This document shows positions 1 to 7,827 of a stretch of DNA of 64,000 bases, one piece after another. Each line of letters opens with the position of its first letter. The first letter of the stretch is position 1. Source of the stretch: Blautia sp. Marseille-P3201T (GTDB lineage: Bacteria; Bacillota; Clostridia; Lachnospirales; Lachnospiraceae); NCBI RefSeq assembly GCF_900120295.1, contig NZ_LT635470.1:1116001-1180000 (forward strand), read 5' to 3'. The translations under genes were made by a program, and so were the position numbers. The notes below the pieces were generated by a model. That model was not told the origin of the DNA, searched no databases, and saw only the letters and a program-made list of their open reading frames with translations.

Positions 1-39
1 TTGTATCAGCCTATAATAGCTATGAAAGGAGTTGTTACT

Positions 40-585
40 ATGCCATTACCTAAAGCAAACACCTATACACTGGAAGATATCTACTCTCTGCCGGATGGGG
101 AGCGTGCAGAGCTGATTAATGGAAAAATTTACAACATGGCTCCGCCAAGCCGTATCCACCAGAAACTTGTAATGGAACTATCCGGAACATTAAGGGAATA
201 TATAAAATCTCAGTATGGCTCTTGTGAAGTCTATCCTGCCCCATTTGCCGTATTTCTGGGAGAAGACACTCAAAACTATGTAGAACCGGATATTAGTGTT
301 ATTTGTGACAAAAACAAGCTTACTGACAAGGGTTGCAATGGTGCTCCGGATTTTGTGATTGAAATTGTTTCACCCAGCAGCCGTAAAGTGGATTATTCTA
401 CAAAAAATGCTCTTTATTCTGATTTCGGAGTACGGGAATACTGGATTGTTGATCCAGCAAAGGAAAGAACTACTGTATATCGATACGAAGAAGATGCTGC
501 TCCTATAATTATACCTTTTGCTATGCCTATCACAGTAGGAATTTATCAGAACCTTGCTATTACAATTGCAGAACTTTTAGACTAA
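40..585 (+). CDS. Uma2 family (DUF820) PD-(D/E)XK protein
   Basis: The 181-residue product matches the Uma2/DUF820 family, a restriction-endonuclease-like fold whose cellular role is unsettled. Visible landmarks are EPDISV (about 82-87), PDFVIEIVSPSS (about 103-114) and the lysine-tyrosine-GVREYWIVDP segment (about 122-139), which together supply the acidic and lysine residues of the PD-(D/E)XK site. An earlier in-frame TTG at position 1 exists, but the AAAGGAG at 25-31 lies 8 bases before the ATG at 40, so that start is preferred. It lies just before an integrase gene and may be cargo of the same element, which is inference. Confidence 0.85.
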   Translation: MPLPKANTYTLEDIYSLPDGERAELINGKIYNMAPPSRIHQKLVMELSGTLREYIKSQYGSCEVYPAPFAVFLGEDTQNYVEPDISVICDKNKLTDKGCNGAPDFVIEIVSPSSRKVDYSTKNALYSDFGVREYWIVDPAKERTTVYRYEEDAAPIIIPFAMPITVGIYQNLAITIAELLD

Positions 586-591
586 AAAAAA

Positions 592-616
592 CCGCCCCTG
601 CTACCAACAGGAACGG
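592..616 (+). terminator. imperfect hairpin after the Uma2 gene
   Basis: An imperfect inverted repeat (CCGCCCCTG with CAGGAACGG) follows the Uma2 stop codon. It has an A tract on its left and only a weak T-rich tail, so termination on the plus strand would be weak. Confidence 0.4.
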
Positions 617-628
617 CTTAATATATAT

Positions 629-713
629 CCGAAGATATACAAGAGTTTTTAGCAAATATATTGTATCATCTTCGGAACAGCCTTGCAATCGGAACATATT
701 TTCGATGGCTGTT
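629..713 (+). repeat. two inverted repeats before the integrase gene
   Basis: The first dyad pairs CCGAAGAT-ATACAA (629-642) with TTGTAT-C-ATCTTCGG (661-675), one base bulged. The second pairs AACAGCC (676-682) with GGCTGTT (707-713) and is followed by a T-rich stretch. They fill the gap between the Uma2 gene and the integrase and could be a terminator plus a recombinase or excisionase binding region; nothing shows which. Confidence 0.5.
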
Positions 714-748
714 ATTTTTATACCCAAAATTGAAAAGGAGATGATTTT

Positions 749-1819
749 ATGCGTAATCCCAACGGCTATGGCTCTGTTGTCTATCTAGGCAAGAACCGGC
801 GCAAACCCTATGCAGTAAGAGTAACCAACGGATACAAAGAAGTGAACGGACGTTTTAGGCAGCAATTCAAGTATCTGGGCTATTTCGAAAAGTCTAAAGA
901 AGCAAATATGTTTCTGGCCAACTACAACTCCGGAATGCCTGTAAAAGAGCATACAAGCCTTGTAAAAGAACCTACATTTAAGGAGGTGTACGAAGCTTGG
1001 TTTGAATATAAAAAAGCCAGAAAAAGACCGCCTTCTTCCAGTACTTTAAGAAATTATAATCTTGCATACAGTCGTTTTACGGACATCAAAGACAGGAAAA
1101 TTAAAAATATCCAGACAGATGATATCCAGAAAATAGCAGATGGTGTGTCTTCAAAATCAAATTCTACGGTTGTCCTGATAAAAACTGTCCTGTCACAGGT
1201 ATATGAGTATGCCATAAAAAGAAAGTATGTAGATGTAAACGTTGCAAATCTATGTGACTGGGATTATACAGAAACAAAAGAAAAGATACATAAACCTTTC
1301 ACAGAAGATGAAGTAGAAATGCTTTGGAAAAAGAAAGATATTCTGTATGTAGATATTATCCTGATTATGATTTATACAGGACTTCGAGCATCAGAATTTT
1401 TGAACATTGAAAATAAAAATATTAATTTTGAAGAACAGTATGTTATCTGTGGAATGAAAACAGATGCCGGAAAGGACCGAGTCGTTCCGATCCATGATGC
1501 TATCCTACCATTCTTTAAGAGATATTACAGGAAGGGAAATAAATATCTATTCCCCAACACGAAAGGTGGCGCTTACTACTATACACTGTTTAGAAATACC
1601 ATCTGGAAGAACCTGATAGAAGAATTGCAAATTGATCACACACCGCACGATACCAGACATACCTTTGCAACTCTGGCAGATAGGTATAACTTAAATGACT
1701 ATTATATAAAGCTCATCATGGGACATTCCGTATCTGACATAACCAAAGGAACATATACCCATAAGCTACCGTCTGAGTTATTAGCAGAATTGCAAAAAAT
1801 AGAAATTCCAGATGTATAA
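749..1819 (+). CDS. int: tyrosine site-specific recombinase (phage/ICE integrase)
   Basis: A complete 356-residue integrase. The N-terminus (about 1-60) looks like an arm-type DNA-binding domain, residues about 75-165 like the SAM-like core-binding domain, and the rest is the catalytic domain. The catalytic set is present: R213 in TGLRASE, a lysine in KTDAGKDR (K237 or K242), H300 and R303 in HTPHDTRHT, H326 in MGHS and Y336 in TYTH. AAGGAG precedes the ATG. The gene points toward the rplT terminator about 80 bases away, so the element presumably lies to the left, outside the window, with its end near 1.82-1.9 kb. No excisionase gene is visible. Confidence 0.93.
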   Translation: MRNPNGYGSVVYLGKNRRKPYAVRVTNGYKEVNGRFRQQFKYLGYFEKSKEANMFLANYNSGMPVKEHTSLVKEPTFKEVYEAWFEYKKARKRPPSSSTLRNYNLAYSRFTDIKDRKIKNIQTDDIQKIADGVSSKSNSTVVLIKTVLSQVYEYAIKRKYVDVNVANLCDWDYTETKEKIHKPFTEDEVEMLWKKKDILYVDIILIMIYTGLRASEFLNIENKNINFEEQYVICGMKTDAGKDRVVPIHDAILPFFKRYYRKGNKYLFPNTKGGAYYYTLFRNTIWKNLIEELQIDHTPHDTRHTFATLADRYNLNDYYIKLIMGHSVSDITKGTYTHKLPSELLAELQKIEIPDV

Positions 1820-1820
1820 T

Positions 1821-1853
1821 TTGTATATTATATGTATATTGCTTGTATATTAC
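1821..1853 (+). repeat. three 11-bp direct repeats after the integrase gene
   Basis: Three tandem copies of an 11-base unit (TTGTATATTAT, ATGTATATTGC, TTGTATATTAC) start exactly 11 bases apart at 1821, 1832 and 1843, directly after the integrase stop codon. One-helical-turn iterons at this place are what integrase arm sites or an excisionase array look like. Function is inferred from position only. Confidence 0.6.
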
Positions 1854-1898
1854 GTTCCAAAATCAACACCATTTTTCTTGATTTTAGACATGGAAAAA

Positions 1899-1923
1899 CC
1901 CCGTAAATAAAGGATTTACGGGG
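1899..1923 (-). terminator. intrinsic terminator of infC-rpmI-rplT
   Basis: A perfect 10-bp stem (1899-1908 with 1914-1923) and 5-base loop, followed on the minus strand by a run of T, lies 14 bases beyond the rplT stop codon. Confidence 0.93.
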
Positions 1924-1936
1924 TCTGAAAATTTCA

Positions 1937-2293
1937 TTAAGCTAATTTAGATTTTGCTAATTCTGCTAATGTAGCAAATCCGGCAGCATCGTTGATAGCC
2001 ATATCAGCTAATACTTTTCTGTTTAAATCAACGTTAGCTAATTTTAAACCATACATAAATTTGCTGTAAGATAATCCGTTCATTCTTGCAGCAGCGTTGA
2101 TACGTGCAATCCATAACTGTCTGAACTGACGTTTTCTCTGTTTTCTGCCTGCGTAAGAACTTGTTAAAGCTCTCATTACAGACTGTTTTGCTACTCTATA
2201 CTGTTTGGAACGAGCTCCTCTGTAACCTTTAGCCAGTTTCAATACTCTATTATGTCTTTTCTTAGCGTTTAATCCGCCTTTAATTCTTGCCAT
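1937..2293 (-). CDS. rplT: 50S ribosomal protein L20
   Basis: The 118-residue product is full-length L20: a basic N-terminal helix ([19 protein letters not shown]), the [12 protein letters not shown] segment and the conserved [13 protein letters not shown] core. L20 binds 23S rRNA early in 50S assembly and in Firmicutes represses its own operon. It is the last gene of infC-rpmI-rplT, with a strong terminator directly after it. Confidence 0.99.
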   Translation of the reverse strand: MARIKGGLNAKKRHNRVLKLAKGYRGARSKQYRVAKQSVMRALTSSYAGRKQRKRQFRQLWIARINAAARMNGLSYSKFMYGLKLANVDLNRKVLADMAINDAAGFATLAELAKSKLA

Positions 2294-2337
2294 TCTTAAT
2301 TTCCTCCTATATTAAACACATACTTACACACAAACGA

Positions 2338-2535
2338 TTAGATGTAAGGTAAGATTTTTTTCATGTTCTTTACATTAGTTGCATCTGTGATAGCTGCTTT
2401 TCTAAGATTTCTCTTTCTTTTCTGAGATTTCTTTGTTAAGATATGGCTCTTATAAGCTTTATTTCTTTTTAATTTACCTGTACCTGTTGATTTGAAGCGC
2501 TTTGCAGCTGCTTTAGTTGTTTTCATTTTTGGCAT
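2338..2535 (-). CDS. rpmI: 50S ribosomal protein L35
   Basis: The 65-residue basic protein ([15 protein letters not shown], then the [15 protein letters not shown] block) is typical L35. It lies between infC and rplT in the usual order, with an AGGAGG-type ribosome site before the ATG, and is cotranscribed with both neighbours. Confidence 0.99.
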   Translation of the reverse strand: MPKMKTTKAAAKRFKSTGTGKLKRNKAYKSHILTKKSQKRKRNLRKAAITDATNVKNMKKILPYI

Positions 2536-2565
2536 GTTTATGTCCTCCTTAAACTCTTTTTCTTA

Positions 2566-3072
2566 TTAACGTTTTTCCGTCAAAAACATAGTCATGCTTC
2601 TTCCTTCTACCTTTGGTGCTTTTTCTACAACAGCAACATCAGATAGGATTTCAGCAAATTTCTCTAAGATATATTTGCTGCTTTGCATGTGTGCCATCTC
2701 TCTCCCGCGGAAACGCAGAGTAACTTTTACCTTATTTCCTTTTGTCAGGAACTTTCTGGCATTGTTGACTTTCGTGTTCAAATCGTTTTCCTCAATATTC
2801 GGGGATAAACGCACTTCTTTGATTTCTATGGTTTTCTGTTTCTTCTTAGCTTCCTTTTCTTTTCTGGCTAATTCGTACTTATACTTACCATAATCGATAA
2901 TTTTACAAACCGGTGGTTTTGCTGTAGGAGCAATTTTCACAAGGTCTAATCCTGCCTCCGCCGCATGTTTCTGCGCTTCTCTGGCAGACATAATTCCCAG
3001 CTGCTCTCCCTCTGCGCCTATAAGACGGACCTCTTTATCTCTGATTTGTTCGTTAATCATTAAATCGCTAAT
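2566..3072 (-). CDS. infC: translation initiation factor IF-3, probable AUU start
   Basis: IF-3 binds the 30S subunit and polices start-codon choice. The 168-residue product reads ISDLMINEQIRDKEVRLIG, then the N-domain, the lysine-rich linker (KEKEAKKKQKTIEIKEVRL) and the C-domain ending EGRSMTMFLTEKR. A GGAGG at 3082-3086 lies 9 bases from an ATT codon at 3070-3072, but 21 bases from the first downstream ATG (3058-3060). An upstream in-frame ATG (3114) lacks such a site. An AUU start, read poorly when IF-3 is abundant, is the known autoregulatory device of infC in E. coli and bacilli, so it is chosen here. Confidence 0.93.
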   Translation of the reverse strand: MSDLMINEQIRDKEVRLIGAEGEQLGIMSAREAQKHAAEAGLDLVKIAPTAKPPVCKIIDYGKYKYELARKEKEAKKKQKTIEIKEVRLSPNIEENDLNTKVNNARKFLTKGNKVKVTLRFRGREMAHMQSSKYILEKFAEILSDVAVVEKAPKVEGRSMTMFLTEKR

Positions 3073-3183
3073 AGTAGTGCACCTCCATAATATTGATAAA
3101 CCGTTAACAGCCATAAGCTGTTTGAACTTAATTAAAGAAAGAATAAGAATTGACAGAGCAGTTTCCTAATATATAATAAAAAA

Positions 3184-3204
3184 GGATAGTTCTACAAACT
3201 ATCC
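3184..3204 (-). terminator. attenuator terminator in the infC leader
   Basis: GGATAGTT/AACTATCC with a 5-base loop, followed on the minus strand by six T, lies about 110 bases upstream of infC and inside its transcript. Firmicute infC operons are controlled by L20-dependent premature termination in the leader, so this is the expected attenuator. Confidence 0.8.
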
Positions 3205-3324
3205 ACTGTTTATCCGCATAAGAAAACGCCTTGCGCCTCATTATCTTCATATAAACCGTAGTCACTCATTTGTGCTAGGGTGAGAGTGGATACTCTGCTT
3301 TCTTTTTCTTCTTCAGACTTATGT

Positions 3325-3353
3325 AGTCTACCATATATACATATCTTCGTCAA
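3325..3353 (-). promoter_or_regulatory. promoter of infC-rpmI-rplT
   Basis: On the minus strand TTGACG (3348-3353) and TAGACT (3325-3330) are separated by 17 bases. The transcript would begin near 3318, giving a leader of about 245 bases that contains the attenuator. Confidence 0.75.
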
Positions 3354-3456
3354 GTATATTTTATAATTTTTATGTTTTTTTAATTTTTTTAAGAAAATTC
3401 TTGTTTTTTTTACAATTCAGTGGCATAATAAGGGCTATATATTCCAGTCAGTGTAC

Positions 3457-3482
3457 CACTTTAAAGTGACATTGACTATAAT
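3457..3482 (+). promoter_or_regulatory. TATAAT box and palindrome before the NSS transporter
   Basis: A perfect TATAAT lies at 3477-3482, 21 bases before the start codon. The -35 region is poor and is occupied by a perfect 12-bp palindrome, CACTTTAAAGTG (3457-3468), which could be an operator or activator site. Confidence 0.5.
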
Positions 3483-3503
3483 AAAATTTAAGAGGTGATG
3501 TTT

Positions 3504-4859
3504 ATGGACAAAAAAAGAGGATCTTTTTCAAACAAAATGGGATTTGTCCTTGCTGCCGCAGGTTCAGCTGTAGGTCTCGGCAATCTCTGGCGTTTTCCCT
3601 ATCTTGCTGCAAAATACGGAGGAGGTATCTTCCTGCTAGTATATTTAATTCTTGCGGTAACTCTTGGCTTCACTCTTATGATAACAGAAATCGCCATTGG
3701 ACGTAAGACAGGTTTAAGTGCCGTGGGTGCTTTTAAAGCTCTTGATAAACGTTTTAAATTTGTAGGTTATCTGGCATGTGTTGTTCCTTTTGTTATTACA
3801 CCTTACTACTGTGTAATCGGCGGCTGGGTTATAAAATACTTTGTAACTTTCCTGACAGGTGATGTTGCTGCTGCTGCCGGTGATGAATATTTTAACGGAT
3901 TTATCAGCCAGACCGCTTCTCCTGTATTCTGGTTTGCATTATATGTTATCATTACTGCTGTTGTAGTTATCTTTGGTGTGGAAAAGGGAATTGAAAAAGC
4001 AAGCCGTATTATGATGCCACTTTTAGTCGTACTGATTGTAGGCGTTTCCGTCTTTTGTATTACACGCCCAGGCGCTATGGAGGGTGTAAAATATTATCTG
4101 CTTCCTGATTTTTCTAAATTCTCCGCTACTACGGTGCTTGCAGCTATGGGACAGTTATTCTATTCCATGTCCCTTGCAATGGGAATTATGATTACCTACG
4201 GTTCTTATATGAAGAAGGACTGCAATCTGGAAAAATCTGTAAGACAGATTGAAATCTTCGATACTGCGATTGCTTTTCTGGCAGGTTTGATGATTATTCC
4301 TTCTGTTTTTGTATTTTCAGGCGGTGACGAAGCAGCACTGGGCAAAGGACCTTCCTTAATGTTTGTTACACTTCCTAAGGTTTTTGAAGATATGACTCTA
4401 GGCGGTGTAATCGGAACTGTGTTCTTCCTTCTGGTATTATTTGCAGCTTTGACATCTTCTATCTCTCTTTTAGAAACAAACGTTTCTATTATAAGAGATA
4501 AGCTTGGATGGAGCAGAAAAAAAGCAACAATCACGGTTACCATTTATGTACTGGTATTAGGCGCTATTGTTTCCTTAGGCTTCGGACCTTTGAGCTTTAT
4601 CAAGATTATCGGTCTTGGTCTTCTGGATTTCTTTGATTTCCTGAGCAACAGTGTATTGATGCCAATCGTTGCAATCCTGACCTGTATCTGTATCGGACAC
4701 TTTATTGGTTCTAAAGTAGTTTCTGATGAGGTAGAGTTAAACGGAGCATTTAAGTTTAAGAAATTCTATAATATTATGCTGAAATGGATTGCTCCTATTT
4801 GCTTAATTCTGATTTTGGTATTTGCCGTATCAGAAGCAATGGGATGGATTACCGTTTAA
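3504..4859 (+). CDS. sodium-dependent transporter, NSS/SNF family
   Basis: A 451-residue polytopic membrane protein of the neurotransmitter:sodium symporter family, most likely importing an amino acid with Na+. The diagnostic first helix GSAVGLGNLWRFPYLAAKYGGG, which carries the unwound Na+/substrate site, is intact near residues 20-41, and about eleven hydrophobic segments follow, the usual bacterial count. An in-frame GTG at 3495 lies inside the ribosome site AGAGGTGA (3491-3498), so the ATG at 3504 is chosen. The gene is monocistronic, ending at a strong hairpin. The substrate cannot be told from sequence. Confidence 0.93.
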   Translation: MDKKRGSFSNKMGFVLAAAGSAVGLGNLWRFPYLAAKYGGGIFLLVYLILAVTLGFTLMITEIAIGRKTGLSAVGAFKALDKRFKFVGYLACVVPFVITPYYCVIGGWVIKYFVTFLTGDVAAAAGDEYFNGFISQTASPVFWFALYVIITAVVVIFGVEKGIEKASRIMMPLLVVLIVGVSVFCITRPGAMEGVKYYLLPDFSKFSATTVLAAMGQLFYSMSLAMGIMITYGSYMKKDCNLEKSVRQIEIFDTAIAFLAGLMIIPSVFVFSGGDEAALGKGPSLMFVTLPKVFEDMTLGGVIGTVFFLLVLFAALTSSISLLETNVSIIRDKLGWSRKKATITVTIYVLVLGAIVSLGFGPLSFIKIIGLGLLDFFDFLSNSVLMPIVAILTCICIGHFIGSKVVSDEVELNGAFKFKKFYNIMLKWIAPICLILILVFAVSEAMGWITV

Positions 4860-4874
4860 TAAAAAATGTTTTTT

Positions 4875-4926
4875 AAACAGGACAGTCGCTTCACGATTAT
4901 TCAATCGTAAAGCGACTGTCCTGTTT
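4875..4926 (+). terminator. bidirectional terminator hairpin
   Basis: A 16-bp perfect stem (4875-4890 with 4911-4926), extended by an inner ACGATT/AATCGT stem, carries A/T runs on both sides. It separates the convergent transporter and hicB genes and can serve both strands. Its CAGTCGCTT arm resembles the dispersed palindromes at 52.65 and 60.55 kb. Confidence 0.9.
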
Positions 4927-5288
4927 TATTTCTTATATACAGCATCATTTTTTGATAATAGATATACACAATACTGGTTCATACTGACTCCCTCTCTTTG
5001 AGAGTGTTCTGCTAATGCTCTGTGTAAACTACGAGGTATCCTCAGTTTAAATTGACCGGAATAATCTTCTAAGCTGTCCGGTTCATGAATTTCAATTCCT
5101 TCCTCAAATGCTGCTATCATCCATTCTTCTTTTGCCTTCTGTGCATTCGTTACTGCACTTTCTATGGTTTCTCCGCAGGTAATACAGCCCGGTAAATCTG
5201 GATAAGAAACTACAAAACCGCCTTCTTCTTTATCTTCTACAATTTCCATTCGATATGACATCGCCATATAATCATTCAGCTTCTTCAT
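4926..5288 (-). CDS. hicB: HicB-family antitoxin
   Basis: The 120-residue protein has the HicB fold at its N-terminus (GGFVVSYPDLPGCITCGETIESAVTNAQKA) and a C-terminal ribbon-helix-helix-like segment (FKLRIPRSLHRALAEHSQREG) for operator binding. HicB neutralises HicA and represses the pair. An in-frame GTG lies 15 bases upstream, but the AGGAAAGGA there is the ribosome site for the ATG at 5288. It overlaps hicA by 17 bases, so the two are translationally coupled. Confidence 0.92.
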   Translation of the reverse strand: MKKLNDYMAMSYRMEIVEDKEEGGFVVSYPDLPGCITCGETIESAVTNAQKAKEEWMIAAFEEGIEIHEPDSLEDYSGQFKLRIPRSLHRALAEHSQREGVSMNQYCVYLLSKNDAVYKK

Positions 5289-5529
5289 TATTCCTTTCCT
5301 CACTCTCTACAACTTGCCTAACCATTTCTACATAAACTTTTTTAATTGGCTCATGTTTTGGTATGGTAATTGGCTGACATCCCTTTTTTCTAAACGTATA
5401 GTGACTGCTTCCTCCTCTTGGTGCATACATCACGTACCCATAAGCTTCCAATACTTTTTTTAGCTCCTCAAATCGAAGATTTCTTGATAAATTACATATA
5501 CGTGATATTAATTTATCCCATTTTGACAT
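5272..5529 (-). CDS. hicA: HicA-family mRNA interferase toxin
   Basis: An 85-residue HicA toxin, a double-stranded-RNA-binding-like fold that cleaves mRNA. The GGSSHYTFRKKG segment carries the conserved glycines and the catalytic histidine. GGAGG lies 7 bases before the ATG at 5529 and only 1 base before an earlier ATG (5535), so 5529 is chosen. The order toxin then antitoxin is the common hicAB arrangement. The protein is slightly longer at both ends than the minimal HicA. Confidence 0.9.
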   Translation of the reverse strand: MSKWDKLISRICNLSRNLRFEELKKVLEAYGYVMYAPRGGSSHYTFRKKGCQPITIPKHEPIKKVYVEMVRQVVESEERNNEEAE

Positions 5530-5548
5530 TTTCATACCTCCTGCTTAT

Positions 5549-5577
5549 AGTATATGTGATACCATATAGGGTGTCAA
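5549..5577 (-). promoter_or_regulatory. hicAB promoter with candidate HicB operator
   Basis: TTGACA (5572-5577) and TATACT (5549-5554) are 17 bases apart on the minus strand. A pseudo-palindrome ATATG-N6-CATAT (5552-5567) overlaps the -10 box and is a plausible HicB autorepression site. Confidence 0.75.
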
Positions 5578-5585
5578 TATTCTTT

Positions 5586-6692
5586 TCAGACATTTTGCAT
5601 GAAAATTATATAATTTTTCAAAAACTCATAAATCTCCTCTTCTGTGGGCGGGCACCCTTTCACATAATTCCGAAATCCTCTTGTGCAGTTCCCTACTCCC
5701 AGTTTCCCCTCTTTTCCGTGGTATCCCTGTCCAATGCAGATTTTATCCTTCAGCTTTTCCAAAAGCCCTTCTTCTTTCAGTCTCCAAAGAGCCGGAAGAA
5801 GATAACCATAGCAGGCGCTGCAAGACTCTACTTCCTCTACTGCATCACAAACCTCTACGACTTTTCTCGTTTTCGGAATATATTCTCCCTGTCTTGGCGT
5901 ATTCAGCTCACGAAGCTGTGCATGCTCCCAACCTGCGTCCCCTGCCCCCAAGGCTTCTGCCATTTTTATATACGGTACTTCTTCCACCTCATACCCCATA
6001 AAATGACATACATAAGCATCGCAAAGCACCGGATCTGCCACAGCCAGAATACGGTTTAGCTCCACCGGATTTCCTCCGTCTTCAAAATCCCAATCTCCGC
6101 AAATGCTGTCGACCACTGTAAAATCCGGTGCAATTTCCGCTGCCAGATGAGCAATGGGCTCATGAAGTCCCATGGCATGAAAATGCCTCTTTTCGCAGTT
6201 TGGTATCAACCCCTTTAAATTTTTCAGTGCACAGGTAATCTTTGTCTGACAATGCCCTTTCATCACCGGCACATTAATCAAAAAGTCTAAGCTTTTTACC
6301 TCGTCACAGATTTTCAGTTTCATTCCCTGGCAAGGATATGTTTTATAAGTATCTTTTTGTAAATCAATAAAAGGCACATGATATCTTTCTGAAAGTTCAT
6401 AATAACCACAGACTTCTGCTGCCTCTGCGGTCTTATCTCCTACCCATGAGCTTTCTAATATGACCAGATTTGAAAATCCTCGCTCCTGCAAATATTCTAT
6501 AATTCCTGCCACAATTTCACTGTGGGTAGTCGCTCCGTAGGAAGCTTCTGAAGGCGCTACCAAATTTGGTTTTATTCCTATTTTCCGCTCTTTTTTTAAT
6601 ATCCGCCCCTCCAAATCAGCTTCCTTTAAAAGAGTTTTTGTCATTTCTTTATATTCTGTTCCGTAAATTGCCAGAATTTCCTGTTTTTCCAC
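5586..6692 (-). CDS. DUF362 domain-containing protein
   Basis: A 368-residue protein matching DUF362, a family of unproven function often found with ferredoxin domains. Recognisable stretches are KIGIKPNLVAPSEASYGATTH near the N-terminus, PVMKGHCQTKITCALKNLKG (a conserved core) and VVDSICGDWDFEDGG. No 4Fe-4S ferredoxin motif is present, but several cysteines cluster in the C-terminal third (CSACYG, GNCTRG, KGCPP). It has its own ribosome site and no obvious operon partner. Confidence 0.8.
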   Translation of the reverse strand: MEKQEILAIYGTEYKEMTKTLLKEADLEGRILKKERKIGIKPNLVAPSEASYGATTHSEIVAGIIEYLQERGFSNLVILESSWVGDKTAEAAEVCGYYELSERYHVPFIDLQKDTYKTYPCQGMKLKICDEVKSLDFLINVPVMKGHCQTKITCALKNLKGLIPNCEKRHFHAMGLHEPIAHLAAEIAPDFTVVDSICGDWDFEDGGNPVELNRILAVADPVLCDAYVCHFMGYEVEEVPYIKMAEALGAGDAGWEHAQLRELNTPRQGEYIPKTRKVVEVCDAVEEVESCSACYGYLLPALWRLKEEGLLEKLKDKICIGQGYHGKEGKLGVGNCTRGFRNYVKGCPPTEEEIYEFLKNYIIFMQNV

Positions 6693-6767
6693 TTAATCAC
6701 TGTCCTCCTGTCTCCATACATATTTAATAGAATAGTATTAAGCACAGTATAAAGTCAATATTTTCTC

Positions 6768-7811
6768 CTATAAATCATCTAAAAGAGCAGTGCTTTTTGC
6801 ATAAGCGGTACTTTTCGCCTCAAAAAAGTCTGTTTTTACCATATTTGCATTAGAATAATAACTCACCCACTTCATACTTTCCGGCTCTTTTTCATATCCC
6901 GGATACACCGCTTCAAAACCCAGTCCCGTGAAACGTAAATTTCCCAGATATTTTATATATTCTGTAATCATTTCCTTTGAAATTCCGGGGATATCGTCTC
7001 CCAGAACATAATGTCCCCACGCAATTTCCTGTTCCACACCTTCTATCAGCATTGCCTTTAAAACCTGTATATTTTCTTTTGTAAAAAGCTCCGCTTCTTC
7101 CTCTTTTAACTGTAAAATCATATTTCGAAACAGCCACAAATGGGTATTTTCATCTCTGTTAATATAACGAATTTCCTGCGCAGAACCGGGCATTTTCCCA
7201 TTTCTGCTCAAATTATAGAAGAACATAAAACCACTGTAAAAGTAAATGCCCTCTAAAATATAATTCGCCATCATAACCTTCAGCAATGTAAAACTGTCTT
7301 TTTTTGTCTGAAATTCGTTATATAATTCGCCGATAAAAGTATTTCTCTTTAACAATCTTTCATCTGTTTTCCACTGATATAAAATCTCATTGCGCTTTTC
7401 CGGACTGCAAATTGTATCCAGCATATAGCTATAACTCTGGCTGTGTACACACTCTTGAAAAGTCTGAATGGAGAGACATAAATTTATTTCATTTGCCGTA
7501 ATATATTCCCCAATACAAGGCAGATTTGCAGACTGAATGGAGTCCAAAAACACCAAAAAGCTTAAAATTTTATCGTAAGCCTGACGCTCTTTTTCGGAAA
7601 GCTCTCCATAGTCTTTTCTGTCCTGAGAAAGATTGATTTCCTCCGGTATCCAGAAATTATTCATTGCCTGACGATACCAATCCTTCACCCATCCATACCG
7701 CATATTGTTGAAATCATTTAGGTTTGTAGTATCTCCGCCAATCATCCTGCGAAAACGTACATCTGTCTCTCCGTTGGGATTAAACAGCGATTTTTTCTTT
7801 AATTCTGTCAT
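6768..7811 (-). CDS. nrdB: ribonucleotide reductase, beta subunit
   Basis: The 347-residue R2 subunit houses the diiron-tyrosyl radical cofactor used by the oxygen-dependent class I enzyme. Ligands can be traced: an aspartate in FLDS (D90), ECVHSQSY (E120, H123, radical tyrosine Y127), YILEGIYF and RDENTHLW. An upstream in-frame ATG (7847) lies inside nrdA; the AAGGAGAAGAAG before the ATG at 7811 fixes the start. It follows nrdA by 16 bases. Class I reductase in an apparent anaerobe usually sits beside class III, which is not in this window. Confidence 0.95.
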   Translation of the reverse strand: MTELKKKSLFNPNGETDVRFRRMIGGDTTNLNDFNNMRYGWVKDWYRQAMNNFWIPEEINLSQDRKDYGELSEKERQAYDKILSFLVFLDSIQSANLPCIGEYITANEINLCLSIQTFQECVHSQSYSYMLDTICSPEKRNEILYQWKTDERLLKRNTFIGELYNEFQTKKDSFTLLKVMMANYILEGIYFYSGFMFFYNLSRNGKMPGSAQEIRYINRDENTHLWLFRNMILQLKEEEAELFTKENIQVLKAMLIEGVEQEIAWGHYVLGDDIPGISKEMITEYIKYLGNLRFTGLGFEAVYPGYEKEPESMKWVSYYSNANMVKTDFFEAKSTAYAKSTALLDDL

Positions 7812-7827
7812 CTTCTTCTCCTTCTTC

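Noticed and set aside
2594-2893. Plus-strand 99-codon frame opposite infC.
   Set aside because: It is a shadow of the infC coding sequence, with no ribosome site and a composition typical of antisense reading.
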